A DNA stretch of 64,000 bases from Ferruginivarius sediminum (lineage in GTDB: Bacteria > Pseudomonadota > Alphaproteobacteria > Kiloniellales > Rhodovibrionaceae), in assembly GCF_003344765.1 (NCBI RefSeq), contig NZ_QPMH01000003.1:62001-126000 (forward strand). Direction: 5' to 3'. Shown in pieces: positions 33,656 through 42,369 of the stretch. The notes under the pieces were generated by a model. That model searched no databases. It saw only the letters and a program-made list of their open reading frames with translations, and was not told the origin of the DNA. Each line of letters begins with the position of its first letter. Position 1 is the stretch's first letter. Both the position numbers and the translations under genes were made by a program.

Positions 33656-34486
33656 ATGAGCGAACAGAGCACCGGCCCCGCGGCAGACGAAGCGCAGGAC
33701 AAGGAAAGCATCGGCGGCTGGATATCCGACGCCGGTCGCGGCTTCGACAATGCCCGGGACTTCAGCGAGATCACGGATTTCACGGCGCTGGACCTGAACC
33801 CGGCACACAAGGCCTACTTCCGCAAGTACCTTGACGAGTACTTCCAGGGTCCGTTCATCTTTGGCTGGGGGACCGAGGACATCCTCGAAAACATCCACCG
33901 CGCGGGCGAGGTCGGGCGCTGGCTCGACCTTGGCGCGGGGACGTCGTCGCTGTTGTGGTCGATCCCGATGCGGGGAATCGCCTCCGTCGCCTGCTGCGAT
34001 CTGGTGCCGGAGGCGCTGGCCGTCCTCGACGATTTCGTCAAAGGGGACGAGATTCCCCGTTGTTACGCTGACGTTATGGAGATGTACGGCGTCTCGGAGC
34101 GGGACCTGCGCGCCAAGCGCGATCTCTTCGGCCGTTATCTGGTGTTCGATACTTTCCGACCTTGGCCCGTCGCGCTGGGCGGGGAGACCTTCGATTTCAT
34201 GACGGCGGTCGGCAACTTCGGCCTGTCGCCCACGGCCGACGGCTACAAGGCCTGCTTCACGAAGCTGTCGGCGCACCTTGCCCGCGGCGGGACGGTGGTC
34301 GGCGCCGACTGGACGCGCAGCCGTGCGTTCATCGAGGAAGAGGGCCACGACAACAGCTATGTCTGCCCCGAACTGACGCGCGAGGCCGCGGCGCAGGCCG
34401 GCTTCGCCGTCAACTTCTGCGAGGCCCGCGCGATCAAGGACGACCCGCTTTATGATTCCATCGTCGTCTGGTCGGTGACGCGCTAA
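33656..34486 (+). CDS. SAM-dependent methyltransferase (NNMT/INMT-like amine methyltransferase)
   Basis: The 276-residue class I methyltransferase has motif I WLDLGAGTSSLLWS at about 89-102 and an acidic residue in CCDLVPEAL that would bind the ribose of SAM. DFSEITDFTALDLNPAHKAY precedes it, a layout seen in NNMT/PNMT/TEMT-type N-methyltransferases. It is followed after ten bases by an MttB-family gene, so the pair probably handles methylated amines in opposite or sequential steps. Substrate unknown. Confidence 0.75.
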   Translation: MSEQSTGPAADEAQDKESIGGWISDAGRGFDNARDFSEITDFTALDLNPAHKAYFRKYLDEYFQGPFIFGWGTEDILENIHRAGEVGRWLDLGAGTSSLLWSIPMRGIASVACCDLVPEALAVLDDFVKGDEIPRCYADVMEMYGVSERDLRAKRDLFGRYLVFDTFRPWPVALGGETFDFMTAVGNFGLSPTADGYKACFTKLSAHLARGGTVVGADWTRSRAFIEEEGHDNSYVCPELTREAAAQAGFAVNFCEARAIKDDPLYDSIVVWSVTR

Positions 34487-34496
34487 GGAACCGCGC

Positions 34497-35813
34497 ATGG
34501 AAGAGATTCTACGCCAGCAGCCGACCTTCGACCCCCTTTCGCACGAACAGGCCGCCACAATCGAGGCGCAGGCCGAACGCATCCTCGACGAGGTCGGCTT
34601 CGAGATCCGCGAACAGCCGGACCTGCGGGAACTGTTCCGCGCCGCCGGCGCCACCATCCGCGACGAACGCGTCCATATCCCGCCCGGCCTTGCCCGGGAC
34701 ATCGTCCGGGAAAGCGCGCCGCGCCGCTTCGCGCAGCGGGCGCGCAACCCGCAAAGGTCGGTGAGCTACGGCGCCGGCGCCACCAACTTCGCCCCGGCGT
34801 ACGGCCCGCCGTTCGTGCACGACCTGCACGGCCGGCGGCGCTATGCGCGGCTGGAGGACTTCCGCAACTTCGCGAAGCTGTCCCAGACCAGCGACGGGCT
34901 GGATTTCACCGGCGGCATCTACTGCGAGCCCTCGGACACCGCCTCGCTGACGCGCCATCTGGACATGATGATGGCGCTGCTGACGCTGACGGATAAGCCG
35001 CTGAAGGGCTTCATCCGCACACCGACCCAGGTGGCCGACAGCCTGGAGATGACGCGCATCGCCTTCGGCGAAGAGGTCTTCAACAGCGAGTGCTGCCTGC
35101 TCAACCTTTTCAATATCGAGTCGCCGCTGATCCTGGCCGGGCCGATCGCCGAGGGCCTGCGCCTGACCGCCGAGGCGAATCAGGCCGTGCTGATCTCCTC
35201 CTACTCGATGATGGGGATGACCAGCCCGGTCACCATGGGCGGCGCGCTTGCCCTGATGCTGGCCGAGATCACCGCCGGCGCGGCGCTGACGCAGCTTGTC
35301 CGGCGGGGCGCGCCGGTAATCTGCGGCATCTATGCCGTGCCGTTCTCGATGACCGCGATGCGGCCCGTTTTCGGCGCCATCGAAAGCCATTTCGCCATGA
35401 TGGCGGGCGCCCAGCTTGCCCGGCGCCTCGGCCTGCCCTTTCGCGCCGACGGGGCCGTCACCTCGGCCAAGCTGCCCGACGCGCAGGCAGCGCAGGACGC
35501 CGCGCTGGGATTCCAGGCCGCAATCTATTCCGGCAGCGACTTCGTCTTGCATTCCGCCGGCTGGCTGGAAGCGGGGCTGGCGATCTCCTACGAGAAGTTC
35601 CTGGCCGACTGCCGCATCCTCTCCCGCGTGCGCCGCGAGTTGGCGTCTCTGCGCACAAACTTCTCGCCCGCACCACCAGAGGACGACACAGACGACCTGC
35701 CCGACTGCCGGGCCGTGCTGGATGCTTACGAGCGTCCGCCGATGGACAGCGACGTCGAGGAAAAGCTTTCAAGCTTTGTCGCCGACCGCAAGCGCCTGTA
35801 CATCGCGGCCTGA
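34497..35813 (+). CDS. Trimethylamine methyltransferase (MttB)-family protein, non-pyrrolysine
   Basis: The 438-residue protein is shorter than the usual 480-520 of the family. ILDEVGFEI, then GAGATNFAP and SYSMMGMTSPVTMGGAL match the MttB TIM barrel. There is no in-frame amber codon, so it is a non-pyrrolysine homologue. Characterised members demethylate glycine betaine, proline betaine, carnitine and similar quaternary amines and pass the methyl to a corrinoid protein. No corrinoid-protein gene is adjacent, so an unlinked partner or another reaction must be assumed. A clear terminator follows. Confidence 0.85.
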   Translation: MEEILRQQPTFDPLSHEQAATIEAQAERILDEVGFEIREQPDLRELFRAAGATIRDERVHIPPGLARDIVRESAPRRFAQRARNPQRSVSYGAGATNFAPAYGPPFVHDLHGRRRYARLEDFRNFAKLSQTSDGLDFTGGIYCEPSDTASLTRHLDMMMALLTLTDKPLKGFIRTPTQVADSLEMTRIAFGEEVFNSECCLLNLFNIESPLILAGPIAEGLRLTAEANQAVLISSYSMMGMTSPVTMGGALALMLAEITAGAALTQLVRRGAPVICGIYAVPFSMTAMRPVFGAIESHFAMMAGAQLARRLGLPFRADGAVTSAKLPDAQAAQDAALGFQAAIYSGSDFVLHSAGWLEAGLAISYEKFLADCRILSRVRRELASLRTNFSPAPPEDDTDDLPDCRAVLDAYERPPMDSDVEEKLSSFVADRKRLYIAA

Positions 35814-35823
35814 GCGGGGAGTG

Positions 35824-35842
35824 CGCCAAGACTGGCGTTTTT
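35824..35842 (+). terminator. Rho-independent terminator after the MttB-family gene
   Basis: CGCCA-AGAC-TGGCG forms a five-base stem and four-base loop, directly followed by TTTTT. It lies 11 bases after the stop codon and should end the methyltransferase/MttB transcript. Confidence 0.7.
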
Positions 35843-35917
35843 GAAGAAATGAGATGTTGATGGTCAGCAGGTGTTCAGAGCCTATACAGGCCCCTCCAAA
35901 CCCCCTTCGAAAGCGCC

Positions 35918-35970
35918 CTGTCACACTCCGGGCACACTGAAACTGTGACAAACGGTTTGTAGTGTGACAG
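35918..35970. repeat. Nested inverted repeats near the island edge
   Basis: CTGTCACACT (35918-35927) and AGTGTGACAG (35961-35970) are perfect inverted repeats. Just inside the right arm is a second palindrome, ACAAACGGTTTGT (35948-35960). Two stacked perfect palindromes next to a tRNA-like sequence suggest a recombinase or regulator binding site. Confidence 0.5.
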
Positions 35971-36017
35971 CCATCCAGGCATCCTCACTCGCAACAGCCG
36001 GATACATATGGGTTTTT

Positions 36018-36089
36018 GGGCAGGAGGTTGGTGCAAGCGCCTCGTTCACACCGAGGAGGTCCCTGGTTCAATCCCAGGCGCGCCCACCA
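36018..36089 (+). tRNA. tRNA-Val(CAC)-like sequence with damaged 5' half (pseudo-tRNA or attachment site)
   Basis: The 3' part is textbook: anticodon stem CCTCG/CGAGG around TTCACAC (anticodon CAC), T arm CCTGG TTCAATC CCAGG, acceptor strand CGCGCCC and ACCA. The 5' half reads GGGC then AGGAGGTTGGTGCAAGC, so only four of seven acceptor pairs form and the D stem is broken by an apparent loss of about six bases. It is probably not a working tRNA. A tRNA 3' end at the edge of lower-GC DNA is typical of an integrase attachment site. Confidence 0.5.
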
Positions 36090-36505
36090 CAACAAAATCG
36101 ACAATCCAGTTCCCACCCGCAGACATCCCGCAAGCCCGGCCGCTCCGTGGCACCGGCATGAAGAACTTGCGGTACGGCAGCCACCCGCACGCGCAACGAC
36201 AAGTGGCAGGCGCGAAGCCGACGCACGGCCAGCAGGGCGCCGGCTGAACCTCTCATAAGAAGACCGATGCGCAGCGGTGGACCCGGCAGATGGAGGCTGA
36301 GGCGCACTGGCCGAACACACACCCGGCCGATCCGATCGCGCCCGCCGACCGGGCCGAATGTGCCCGGTACGCGATTGGCCCAGAACGTGAAAACGGCATC
36401 GCCGTCCGCGCGCGGCAGATTCCGAGACACGGTTTCACAGTCTCTGCTATATAGGCGAAACTGCCGTGCCTTACTCGACCCATGCACGAATCATGATGGT
36501 ATGCC

Positions 36506-37654
36506 ATGCCGGTCATTTCATATTTCATCCTGTCGAACCTCATATCTTCGATCTCGATAGGCGTTGTTCTGGTCATCGTTCCGTGGACGCTGGTCTCATT
36601 CGTTGGCAGCCAGGCTTTAATCTATATCAATATTATTTCACTGGGATTTTTGCTGATATTCCGGAAGCAAATTTATATGTTATTGAATACGGTTCCGGCC
36701 AGGAATGTGATGGCCGCGAATATGGTTATCACTTCGACAGCGCTTTCGCTCCTTCTCTTCTTTCCAGGAAACAAATTATTATTTATACCGATGATGTTCA
36801 TAAGCCAATTTTACATTTATTTCTATTATGTGTCGCGAGGAATTTTAACAAAAGAACTCGTTACGGATGCCAATTATGGCAAATACAACGGAATCCTGGA
36901 GATCGAGAACCAGGCGTCAGCCTTTATTGCGGGCGGCCTGGCCGCCTACCTGGTCGGCCAGGACCAGGAAAGGCTCAACGAAATTATTGCGCTTTCGATG
37001 AGTGGCCTTATGACGTCCGCGCTCGTGCTGGTCACCAAGGTCAAATCGGCACAAACGGAGGATTTACCCGTCAACGACGCGGCTATGACGCATTCCTTTC
37101 AGATCAAACTTTCATTCATCGCCATCGGCGCAAGCGCCACCTTCATATGCGTGAAGCTTCTCGACGTCATAAATCCGATCTATGTTGTCGATGTTCTTCA
37201 AAGGTCGCCGGAAGTTCTCGCTATCTCCGGCATTTTCTATACAATCGGCGCCATATGCGCTGGTCTTCTTGGAGCCACCCAAGTCGTCAAAGCCCGCGAA
37301 TTTGACGTGATAATTTTGTCGCTGGCGGGGTTTTTGTCTTTTTGTCTTATTTTTACGCTTTACCCGCGCATCGAGCTGTTTTACGCAAGCTGGTGCGCGT
37401 GGGGGCTCTTTAACGGGCTAAGTCGAATCGCGTGGCAGACGATCGCCATGAACGTTCTTGACAAAGCGGCTCTGTCCAAATTCTTCGCCGGCGTGACGAT
37501 GATGATCGACATCATTCGCATTAACCTTCTTTTGATATACTCACTGGCAATCAAATATTTCAGTCCCGAGCTATCCTTCCTATATCTGTCGGCCATCTGC
37601 ATAATTGGAACGTCTCTGTGTTTGGCGGGACAAAAAAAGACGGTGCGCTCCTGA
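36506..37654 (+). CDS. MFS-type transporter of the biosynthetic island
   Basis: The 382-residue membrane protein has about 10-12 hydrophobic segments and no periplasmic domain, consistent with the major facilitator fold (a short member). Motif-like segments include RGILTKELVTDANYGKYNG between helices and GLFNGLSRIAWQTIAMNV near the C-terminal half. Base composition is clearly AT-richer than the genes at both ends of the window. It faces the biosynthetic operon tail-to-tail and is the probable exporter or self-resistance pump for its product. Confidence 0.78.
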   Translation: MPVISYFILSNLISSISIGVVLVIVPWTLVSFVGSQALIYINIISLGFLLIFRKQIYMLLNTVPARNVMAANMVITSTALSLLLFFPGNKLLFIPMMFISQFYIYFYYVSRGILTKELVTDANYGKYNGILEIENQASAFIAGGLAAYLVGQDQERLNEIIALSMSGLMTSALVLVTKVKSAQTEDLPVNDAAMTHSFQIKLSFIAIGASATFICVKLLDVINPIYVVDVLQRSPEVLAISGIFYTIGAICAGLLGATQVVKAREFDVIILSLAGFLSFCLIFTLYPRIELFYASWCAWGLFNGLSRIAWQTIAMNVLDKAALSKFFAGVTMMIDIIRINLLLIYSLAIKYFSPELSFLYLSAICIIGTSLCLAGQKKTVRS

Positions 37655-37761
37655 CGCTTCACATTTCGTAAGGGTTGGTGGTCCGGGCCGTTTTCCCGTC
37701 CGGTCGAACGGCGCAACTTTTCAGGCGTGCTGCCGCGATGGTAACACAGGCCTGCGCCCGA

Positions 37762-39072
37762 TCAGGCAACTCCGTAGTACTGGCATATCCGATCCAACCC
37801 CGCCTCGAACTCCACCGGGTCGAGAGACAGACCCAACCGCACAGCATATGTCTCTTTATCGCGCCGCGTCGCGCGGAAACAACGCTCGGTCAGAACCGCC
37901 ACACCATAGTCATTACAGAGACGGTCCTGATCCGCCTCCTCCCGTTCGGCCCTCATGCCGTCCATCTCCAGCAACAAGTTAAAGCCGCCATCCAGCACCA
38001 GGGGCTTCACCGCGCGCGACCCGACGACTTGTTCGACGCGGTCGCGATTCGAATGAATCCGCCGCTTTAAATGTTCCTGGTCGTCAATGTATGCGTCTAT
38101 GTCGCCCGGAATATCGGAATCCGCGAACGGGTCGCCGTAGGATGACGGGTATTCGAGAAATAGCGCTTCCTTGTAGATCCGCACCAAACGTTCAAAGTAT
38201 TCGCTCCATTTCGGTTCGATCGCATAACACAGCGTGGCGACCCGCGCAAAAGCGATCGTCGGCGTCGAGAACACGATGGGATTGAGCATTCTGTACCGGA
38301 TTTCCCGCTCAATCCGGCCATGATAATCCGGCGAACACAAAAGAAATCCGGCGCGCAGGCCGGCCAGGCTGTCGGATTTCGATAATGAATCAAAAACGAA
38401 TACATCGCCATCAACCACGCCCTGATAGAATGCGGCAAGCAAAGCTGAATCATAATCCCACATCATCAAACATACTCTGTCACAGAACACCACCGCCCCG
38501 ATATCCCGCGCGGCTTTGACAATCCGGGAATACGCCTCCGGCGTCATCAAACAGCCTGCCGGGTTATGGGGTAAGATGAGCACGACTACGCTCGGCCTGA
38601 CGTCCGCTAGGTCGGCCAGGATCTCATCGACCGTCGGAATCAACCTCTCATCATTGACGCACTCCTTGTACGTCAGGCCCATTCCGGTGAAGAGTTCGTA
38701 ATAGTATGGGAAACAAAGGCCGACCGCCAAACAGCGATCACCTTCACGAATTCGACCCTCCCGGAAAAGCACGGACGCGACCACATGCGACGCATCCGCC
38801 GTCCCGGCCGCGAAAATGGCCGAAACCGGTTCCTCGCTCCCCGCGAACTGCTGCTCGACGGAAGCCACGATATCCGTCAAAATTTTTCCTCCCGACGAGC
38901 GCCCGTAGTTCCGATAGGTTAGCGCCGTATCCAGTTCATGCTTCAACCTGCTGACCAACGTCGGGCTTGCTTCCGCCCAATTGACGCCCGCCGACATATG
39001 AATCGGCTTTTGGGATCGCGCTTGCCCGAATAAGCTAAAGGACTGATACATATTATCGAATGGGTTCGACAT
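37762..39072 (-). CDS. Fold-type I PLP aminotransferase of the biosynthetic cluster
   Basis: The 436-residue class I/II aminotransferase-like enzyme has the Schiff-base lysine K232 in DSLSKSDSLAGLRAGF, the substrate loop LPHNPAG (168-173) and the aspartate D198 in VFCDRV. NYGRSSGG replaces the more common GYG-x-G start. It could act as an aminotransferase, or as a C-S lyase or decarboxylase-type relative. It is the last gene of the leftward operon, four bases after the methyltransferase at 39077. Confidence 0.85.
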   Translation of the reverse strand: MSNPFDNMYQSFSLFGQARSQKPIHMSAGVNWAEASPTLVSRLKHELDTALTYRNYGRSSGGKILTDIVASVEQQFAGSEEPVSAIFAAGTADASHVVASVLFREGRIREGDRCLAVGLCFPYYYELFTGMGLTYKECVNDERLIPTVDEILADLADVRPSVVVLILPHNPAGCLMTPEAYSRIVKAARDIGAVVFCDRVCLMMWDYDSALLAAFYQGVVDGDVFVFDSLSKSDSLAGLRAGFLLCSPDYHGRIEREIRYRMLNPIVFSTPTIAFARVATLCYAIEPKWSEYFERLVRIYKEALFLEYPSSYGDPFADSDIPGDIDAYIDDQEHLKRRIHSNRDRVEQVVGSRAVKPLVLDGGFNLLLEMDGMRAEREEADQDRLCNDYGVAVLTERCFRATRRDKETYAVRLGLSLDPVEFEAGLDRICQYYGVA

Positions 39073-39076
39073 TCAT

Positions 39077-40066
39077 CTATTCCTTAAATCCGAATTGTGC
39101 GACCGACGGAATCTCGTGGGGGATGAATACCGTTTCGACACGGCTCAGGCCGTGGCGTCGCATGAGCGCCTCGACCTCTTGATTGGATTCCAGATACCCG
39201 CCCTCCGTATTGAGCAGCATCTTCAACGAGAAAAAATGGTTGTTCAGGGGCGAGCGGATATCTTCGTCATCAAGGTAGTACTTGCCACACACCAGCCAGC
39301 CGCCCGGACGCAGTGATTCGACGGCGTTGACAATGATTTTTTCTTTCTCTGTATACGAATAACTATGCAGCATATCATTAATCATGACAAGATCGTAGTT
39401 ATGTCCCGCGACTTTCTCCCTAGCATCGCCCTCCACCAACGTAAGTCGTTCAGCAATGTTCGTCCGTAATCTTTTGTTTAAATACGCGATTGCCGCGGGC
39501 AAATCCATTAAAGTGGCGTAAGCCTCAGGGTATTTGCCGAGTAAAAGCTCCGAATACAGCCCATGCCCGCCACCGATGTCCAACGCGGAGTGAACCGCGC
39601 CAACCTTGTCTGCCACCACCTCGATATAAAGCGGCGCATGCTTGGCATTGGACAGTTTGACCATGTCGAGATAGGGTTCTATCTCTTCGGTCGCAAATGT
39701 CCGGTTCTCTCTATACTCGCCGTCTTTGTTGACGATTTTTTCCGACAGCCGCATCCACTCCTTCAACTCATCCAGGTAATTCAATATCCCCGATTGCGCG
39801 TCCTGCCCCCCCAATGATCTGATGAGTGGCGACCCGATCCGCCCGTCCGGCTCGATTTCAAGAATCCGCATCTCACAAAGGCAATTCACCAGGATATGCG
39901 CCGCCCGCTTGTCCAAGTTAATGGCCGTCGCGAGGTCCTGGACAGAAACCGGGTCCGCGCGATCCTCGAAATAGCCCCAAATCCCGAGTTCGATCGCCGC
40001 GAACAACACGCAGGATTGCCGGTACGCCGTCGCAATTGCCTCAATCTTTCCCTGTTCGGTTTCCAT
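39077..40066 (-). CDS. O-methyltransferase-like SAM enzyme, copy 1 of cluster
   Basis: The 329-residue protein has an N-terminal winged-helix dimerisation region (FAAIELGIWGYFEDR, then DLATAINLDKRAAHILVNCL), typical of natural-product O-methyltransferases. SAM-binding motif I is ALDIGGGHGLYSELL, the acidic ribose contact is in LMDLPAAI, and the active-site region is MINDMLHSYSYTEKE. Related to its neighbour at 40069 but clearly diverged, so the product probably carries two methylations. The acceptor atom is unknown. Confidence 0.86.
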   Translation of the reverse strand: METEQGKIEAIATAYRQSCVLFAAIELGIWGYFEDRADPVSVQDLATAINLDKRAAHILVNCLCEMRILEIEPDGRIGSPLIRSLGGQDAQSGILNYLDELKEWMRLSEKIVNKDGEYRENRTFATEEIEPYLDMVKLSNAKHAPLYIEVVADKVGAVHSALDIGGGHGLYSELLLGKYPEAYATLMDLPAAIAYLNKRLRTNIAERLTLVEGDAREKVAGHNYDLVMINDMLHSYSYTEKEKIIVNAVESLRPGGWLVCGKYYLDDEDIRSPLNNHFFSLKMLLNTEGGYLESNQEVEALMRRHGLSRVETVFIPHEIPSVAQFGFKE

Positions 40067-40068
40067 CC

Positions 40069-41109
40069 CTACCCCCTCGGCTTTTGAAAGATCATCAAAG
40101 TCCGGTTCAAGCGGACGATGTCGACAACCTCGATCCCCCTGGCGACGAGCCAGTCAACAATGACTTTATCGGATTCGAGGAATGCTTCTTCAAACTTCAT
40201 GTGCATTCGGACCGAGAAGAGCGGGAACCGGCCCGGCCCCGTCCCTTCGGGGTTGAGCGGAAATTTCGTCACCACCAAAAACCCGCCGGCCTTCAAAGCC
40301 GACAGCGCATTTTCCAGAATCCGGTATTTCTCGTCTTCACGGAACAATTCCAGAAGTTCATTCATCAAGACGACGTCATATTGCGCCGCCACTTCAAAAT
40401 CCCGCGCATCTCCCGGTATGTGTCTGACGCGTCCGCCGGTCAGCGCGTTCGCGTTGACTTCTTCGGATATGGAGAACCCGGTGCGGATATCTAGAATGTC
40501 GACACGCTCAACGGGTGTCAGCTCGCACAGTCGCTTTGCGTAGTAGCCCTCCCCGCCGCCGATATCCAACACGTTAAACCGTGGCTGAACATGAGGAACG
40601 ATGTGCGGCAGTATCTGCTCCGCGTCGATCCGGTTCAGGAGGCCGAGTCCCTCGAATTTCTTGATACCCCCGTCGAACAACTCACGACTGTATTCGAGAT
40701 CTCTTTCGCTGTCGCCGCGCATGATGCCAGCCATCCGGGACCAGACCTCGACTTCCTTCTTCAGCGCGACGATGTTGTAACGAATGTCATGTCCCGAGTT
40801 CGGCGTAAAAAGACGAGCAATGTCCGGGCGTACTTTATAATATCCGGCTGCCTCCTCCACCATGCCAAGCGCGGACAGGGCATTTACAATAACGCTGGCG
40901 CCCACCTCACTGACATTTAGTCTCTTTGATATATCCGCGACCGACTCAAGGTCGCTCACCACATCGAAATATCCAAGTTCCGCCGCGGCGATGATGACCA
41001 GCGACTGTCGGAATGCCGTCAATTTTGGGAAGACATCATTCCATGCTGGCTGCAAATTCGTATCCTCGCGGCGTCGCTGCTCTCCCTGGAGCGCTCCCCC
41101 GTCATTCAT
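40069..41109 (-). CDS. O-methyltransferase-like SAM enzyme, copy 2 of cluster
   Basis: The protein has 346 residues from ATG 41109, which overlaps the ATP-grasp stop codon as ATGA; a longer frame to 41190 would run into that gene. Winged-helix N-terminus (ISKRLNVSEVGASVIVNALS) and SAM motif NVLDIGGGEGYYAKRL are present, then LMNELLELFREDEKY at the catalytic position. A charged N-terminal extension of about 25 residues is not shared with copy 1. Translational coupling to the ATP-grasp gene supports action on the same intermediate. Confidence 0.85.
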   Translation of the reverse strand: MNDGGALQGEQRRREDTNLQPAWNDVFPKLTAFRQSLVIIAAAELGYFDVVSDLESVADISKRLNVSEVGASVIVNALSALGMVEEAAGYYKVRPDIARLFTPNSGHDIRYNIVALKKEVEVWSRMAGIMRGDSERDLEYSRELFDGGIKKFEGLGLLNRIDAEQILPHIVPHVQPRFNVLDIGGGEGYYAKRLCELTPVERVDILDIRTGFSISEEVNANALTGGRVRHIPGDARDFEVAAQYDVVLMNELLELFREDEKYRILENALSALKAGGFLVVTKFPLNPEGTGPGRFPLFSVRMHMKFEEAFLESDKVIVDWLVARGIEVVDIVRLNRTLMIFQKPRG

Positions 41110-42368
41110 GTTCCGGCCTCCACGTGCAACGCGCACTTGTCCAGGATGCTCTCGTACGCTTCGGTTAATTCCTGATAATCGCGGGACCACAATAGAACGG
41201 CACCGGCATAAGAATTAATTCCATCGTTTTCGGTGATATTCTTATCTATTTCGACATTCCAGTAAGTTTCGATTTGACAAGACACCGGCGGCACGGTGAT
41301 TTCCCTGAGTTTGCCGCCCCTTGGCGGAAGGGGGATAATCACCCAGCCAACGTAGTTCATGAAAAGCGCCCGCGGACGCCATCTCGGGTTCACCTGGGCC
41401 AAAATATGCGATTCATTCATGCGGACGTTCGAACTCCGCGTGAAATAGGGCGATGATGCTATACCGGCGCCCGCGGGCCTGTAGGCGATCTCCAGGAAAA
41501 CAATCTCGTCTTCCCTGACAAAGACCTCCAAGCAAGTAACGCCGCTCATCCCACGCATGAAATGACGATTAATTCTTTCCGCAACGGCCTTGACGCGCCG
41601 CGTCGTCGTGTCCTCCGATCTCACAGTACGGAGACCCACATTGTGTCCGTGGTAAATTTCGGACCAGGGACGGGAGCTGACACTCACTTGGCAAAATTCG
41701 GATACGCCGTCGCATACAATCGAATCGCACTGATACACGGTGCCGTCTATAAATTCGTCGATCTCGAACGTGAGATCGCGCCTCATACACGTGCTTGCCC
41801 AGGACTCGAGCTCTTCCAGAGAGTTGATTTTTTTGCTCTCCATGGCGCCATAGAGATCGATCGGCTTTGCGAAACAGGGCAAACCGACGCGATCGACAAC
41901 ATCGGTCGTATACGATTGTCGGTTCTCCAGAAATCGGTCACGGTCAAATAGCACGTACCGCGGTGTCGCGACGCCGGCGAGTGAAGCCTCCCTTTTCATC
42001 TTGTCTTTATCAACGAAACGGGAGAAGTCTCGATCGACCAAGCCAAGCTCCAACTTGATTTTTCCAGTCATATCGACCGCGCTTTCCGAAAGCGTGATAA
42101 TCTCGAATGGTCTGGAACTATTGCCGACGACGCGTCTTATAATCCGACGTACCGACTCCACGTTGATATCCGACGTCGTCTTGAACCGGTGCGGCACCAA
42201 CGCGGCCGCGGATCGCGCACGACACCCGTTGGAAAACGTGACCCTTTCAGTCGTGATCAAATGGATATGGCAATCCGCATGGGATGTCAGAAACGCCTCG
42301 TCGAGCCGCAGTGGGACATCCTCCCGCGTATAGATCAGAAATACGATGAAGCGGTCGCCGACAGGCAT
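41106..42368 (-). CDS. ATP-grasp ligase of the biosynthetic cluster
   Basis: The protein has 420 residues from ATG 42368; the stop of the upstream gene is one base away and GAGG provides a ribosome site. The N-terminal domain is followed by an ATP-grasp core: CFAKPIDLYGAMESKKI (nucleotide lysine) and FEIDEFIDGTVYQCDSIV, then VFLEIAYRPAGAG, the metal-binding region. Members like this join a carboxylate to an amine or thiol through an acyl phosphate, as in dipeptide and amide natural products. It is the most informative enzyme for the product class. Substrates cannot be inferred. Confidence 0.85.
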   Translation of the reverse strand: MPVGDRFIVFLIYTREDVPLRLDEAFLTSHADCHIHLITTERVTFSNGCRARSAAALVPHRFKTTSDINVESVRRIIRRVVGNSSRPFEIITLSESAVDMTGKIKLELGLVDRDFSRFVDKDKMKREASLAGVATPRYVLFDRDRFLENRQSYTTDVVDRVGLPCFAKPIDLYGAMESKKINSLEELESWASTCMRRDLTFEIDEFIDGTVYQCDSIVCDGVSEFCQVSVSSRPWSEIYHGHNVGLRTVRSEDTTTRRVKAVAERINRHFMRGMSGVTCLEVFVREDEIVFLEIAYRPAGAGIASSPYFTRSSNVRMNESHILAQVNPRWRPRALFMNYVGWVIIPLPPRGGKLREITVPPVSCQIETYWNVEIDKNITENDGINSYAGAVLLWSRDYQELTEAYESILDKCALHVEAGT

Positions 42369-42369
42369 C

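Larger units (their letters stand above)
35814..36505. other. Island boundary region without a protein gene
   Basis: About 690 bases with no supported CDS. They hold the terminator at 35824-35842, a nested inverted repeat at 35918-35970 and a damaged tRNA-Val-like sequence at 36018-36089. Base composition drops in GC just to the right, where the biosynthetic cluster starts. The region looks like the left junction of a transferred segment. Confidence 0.5.
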
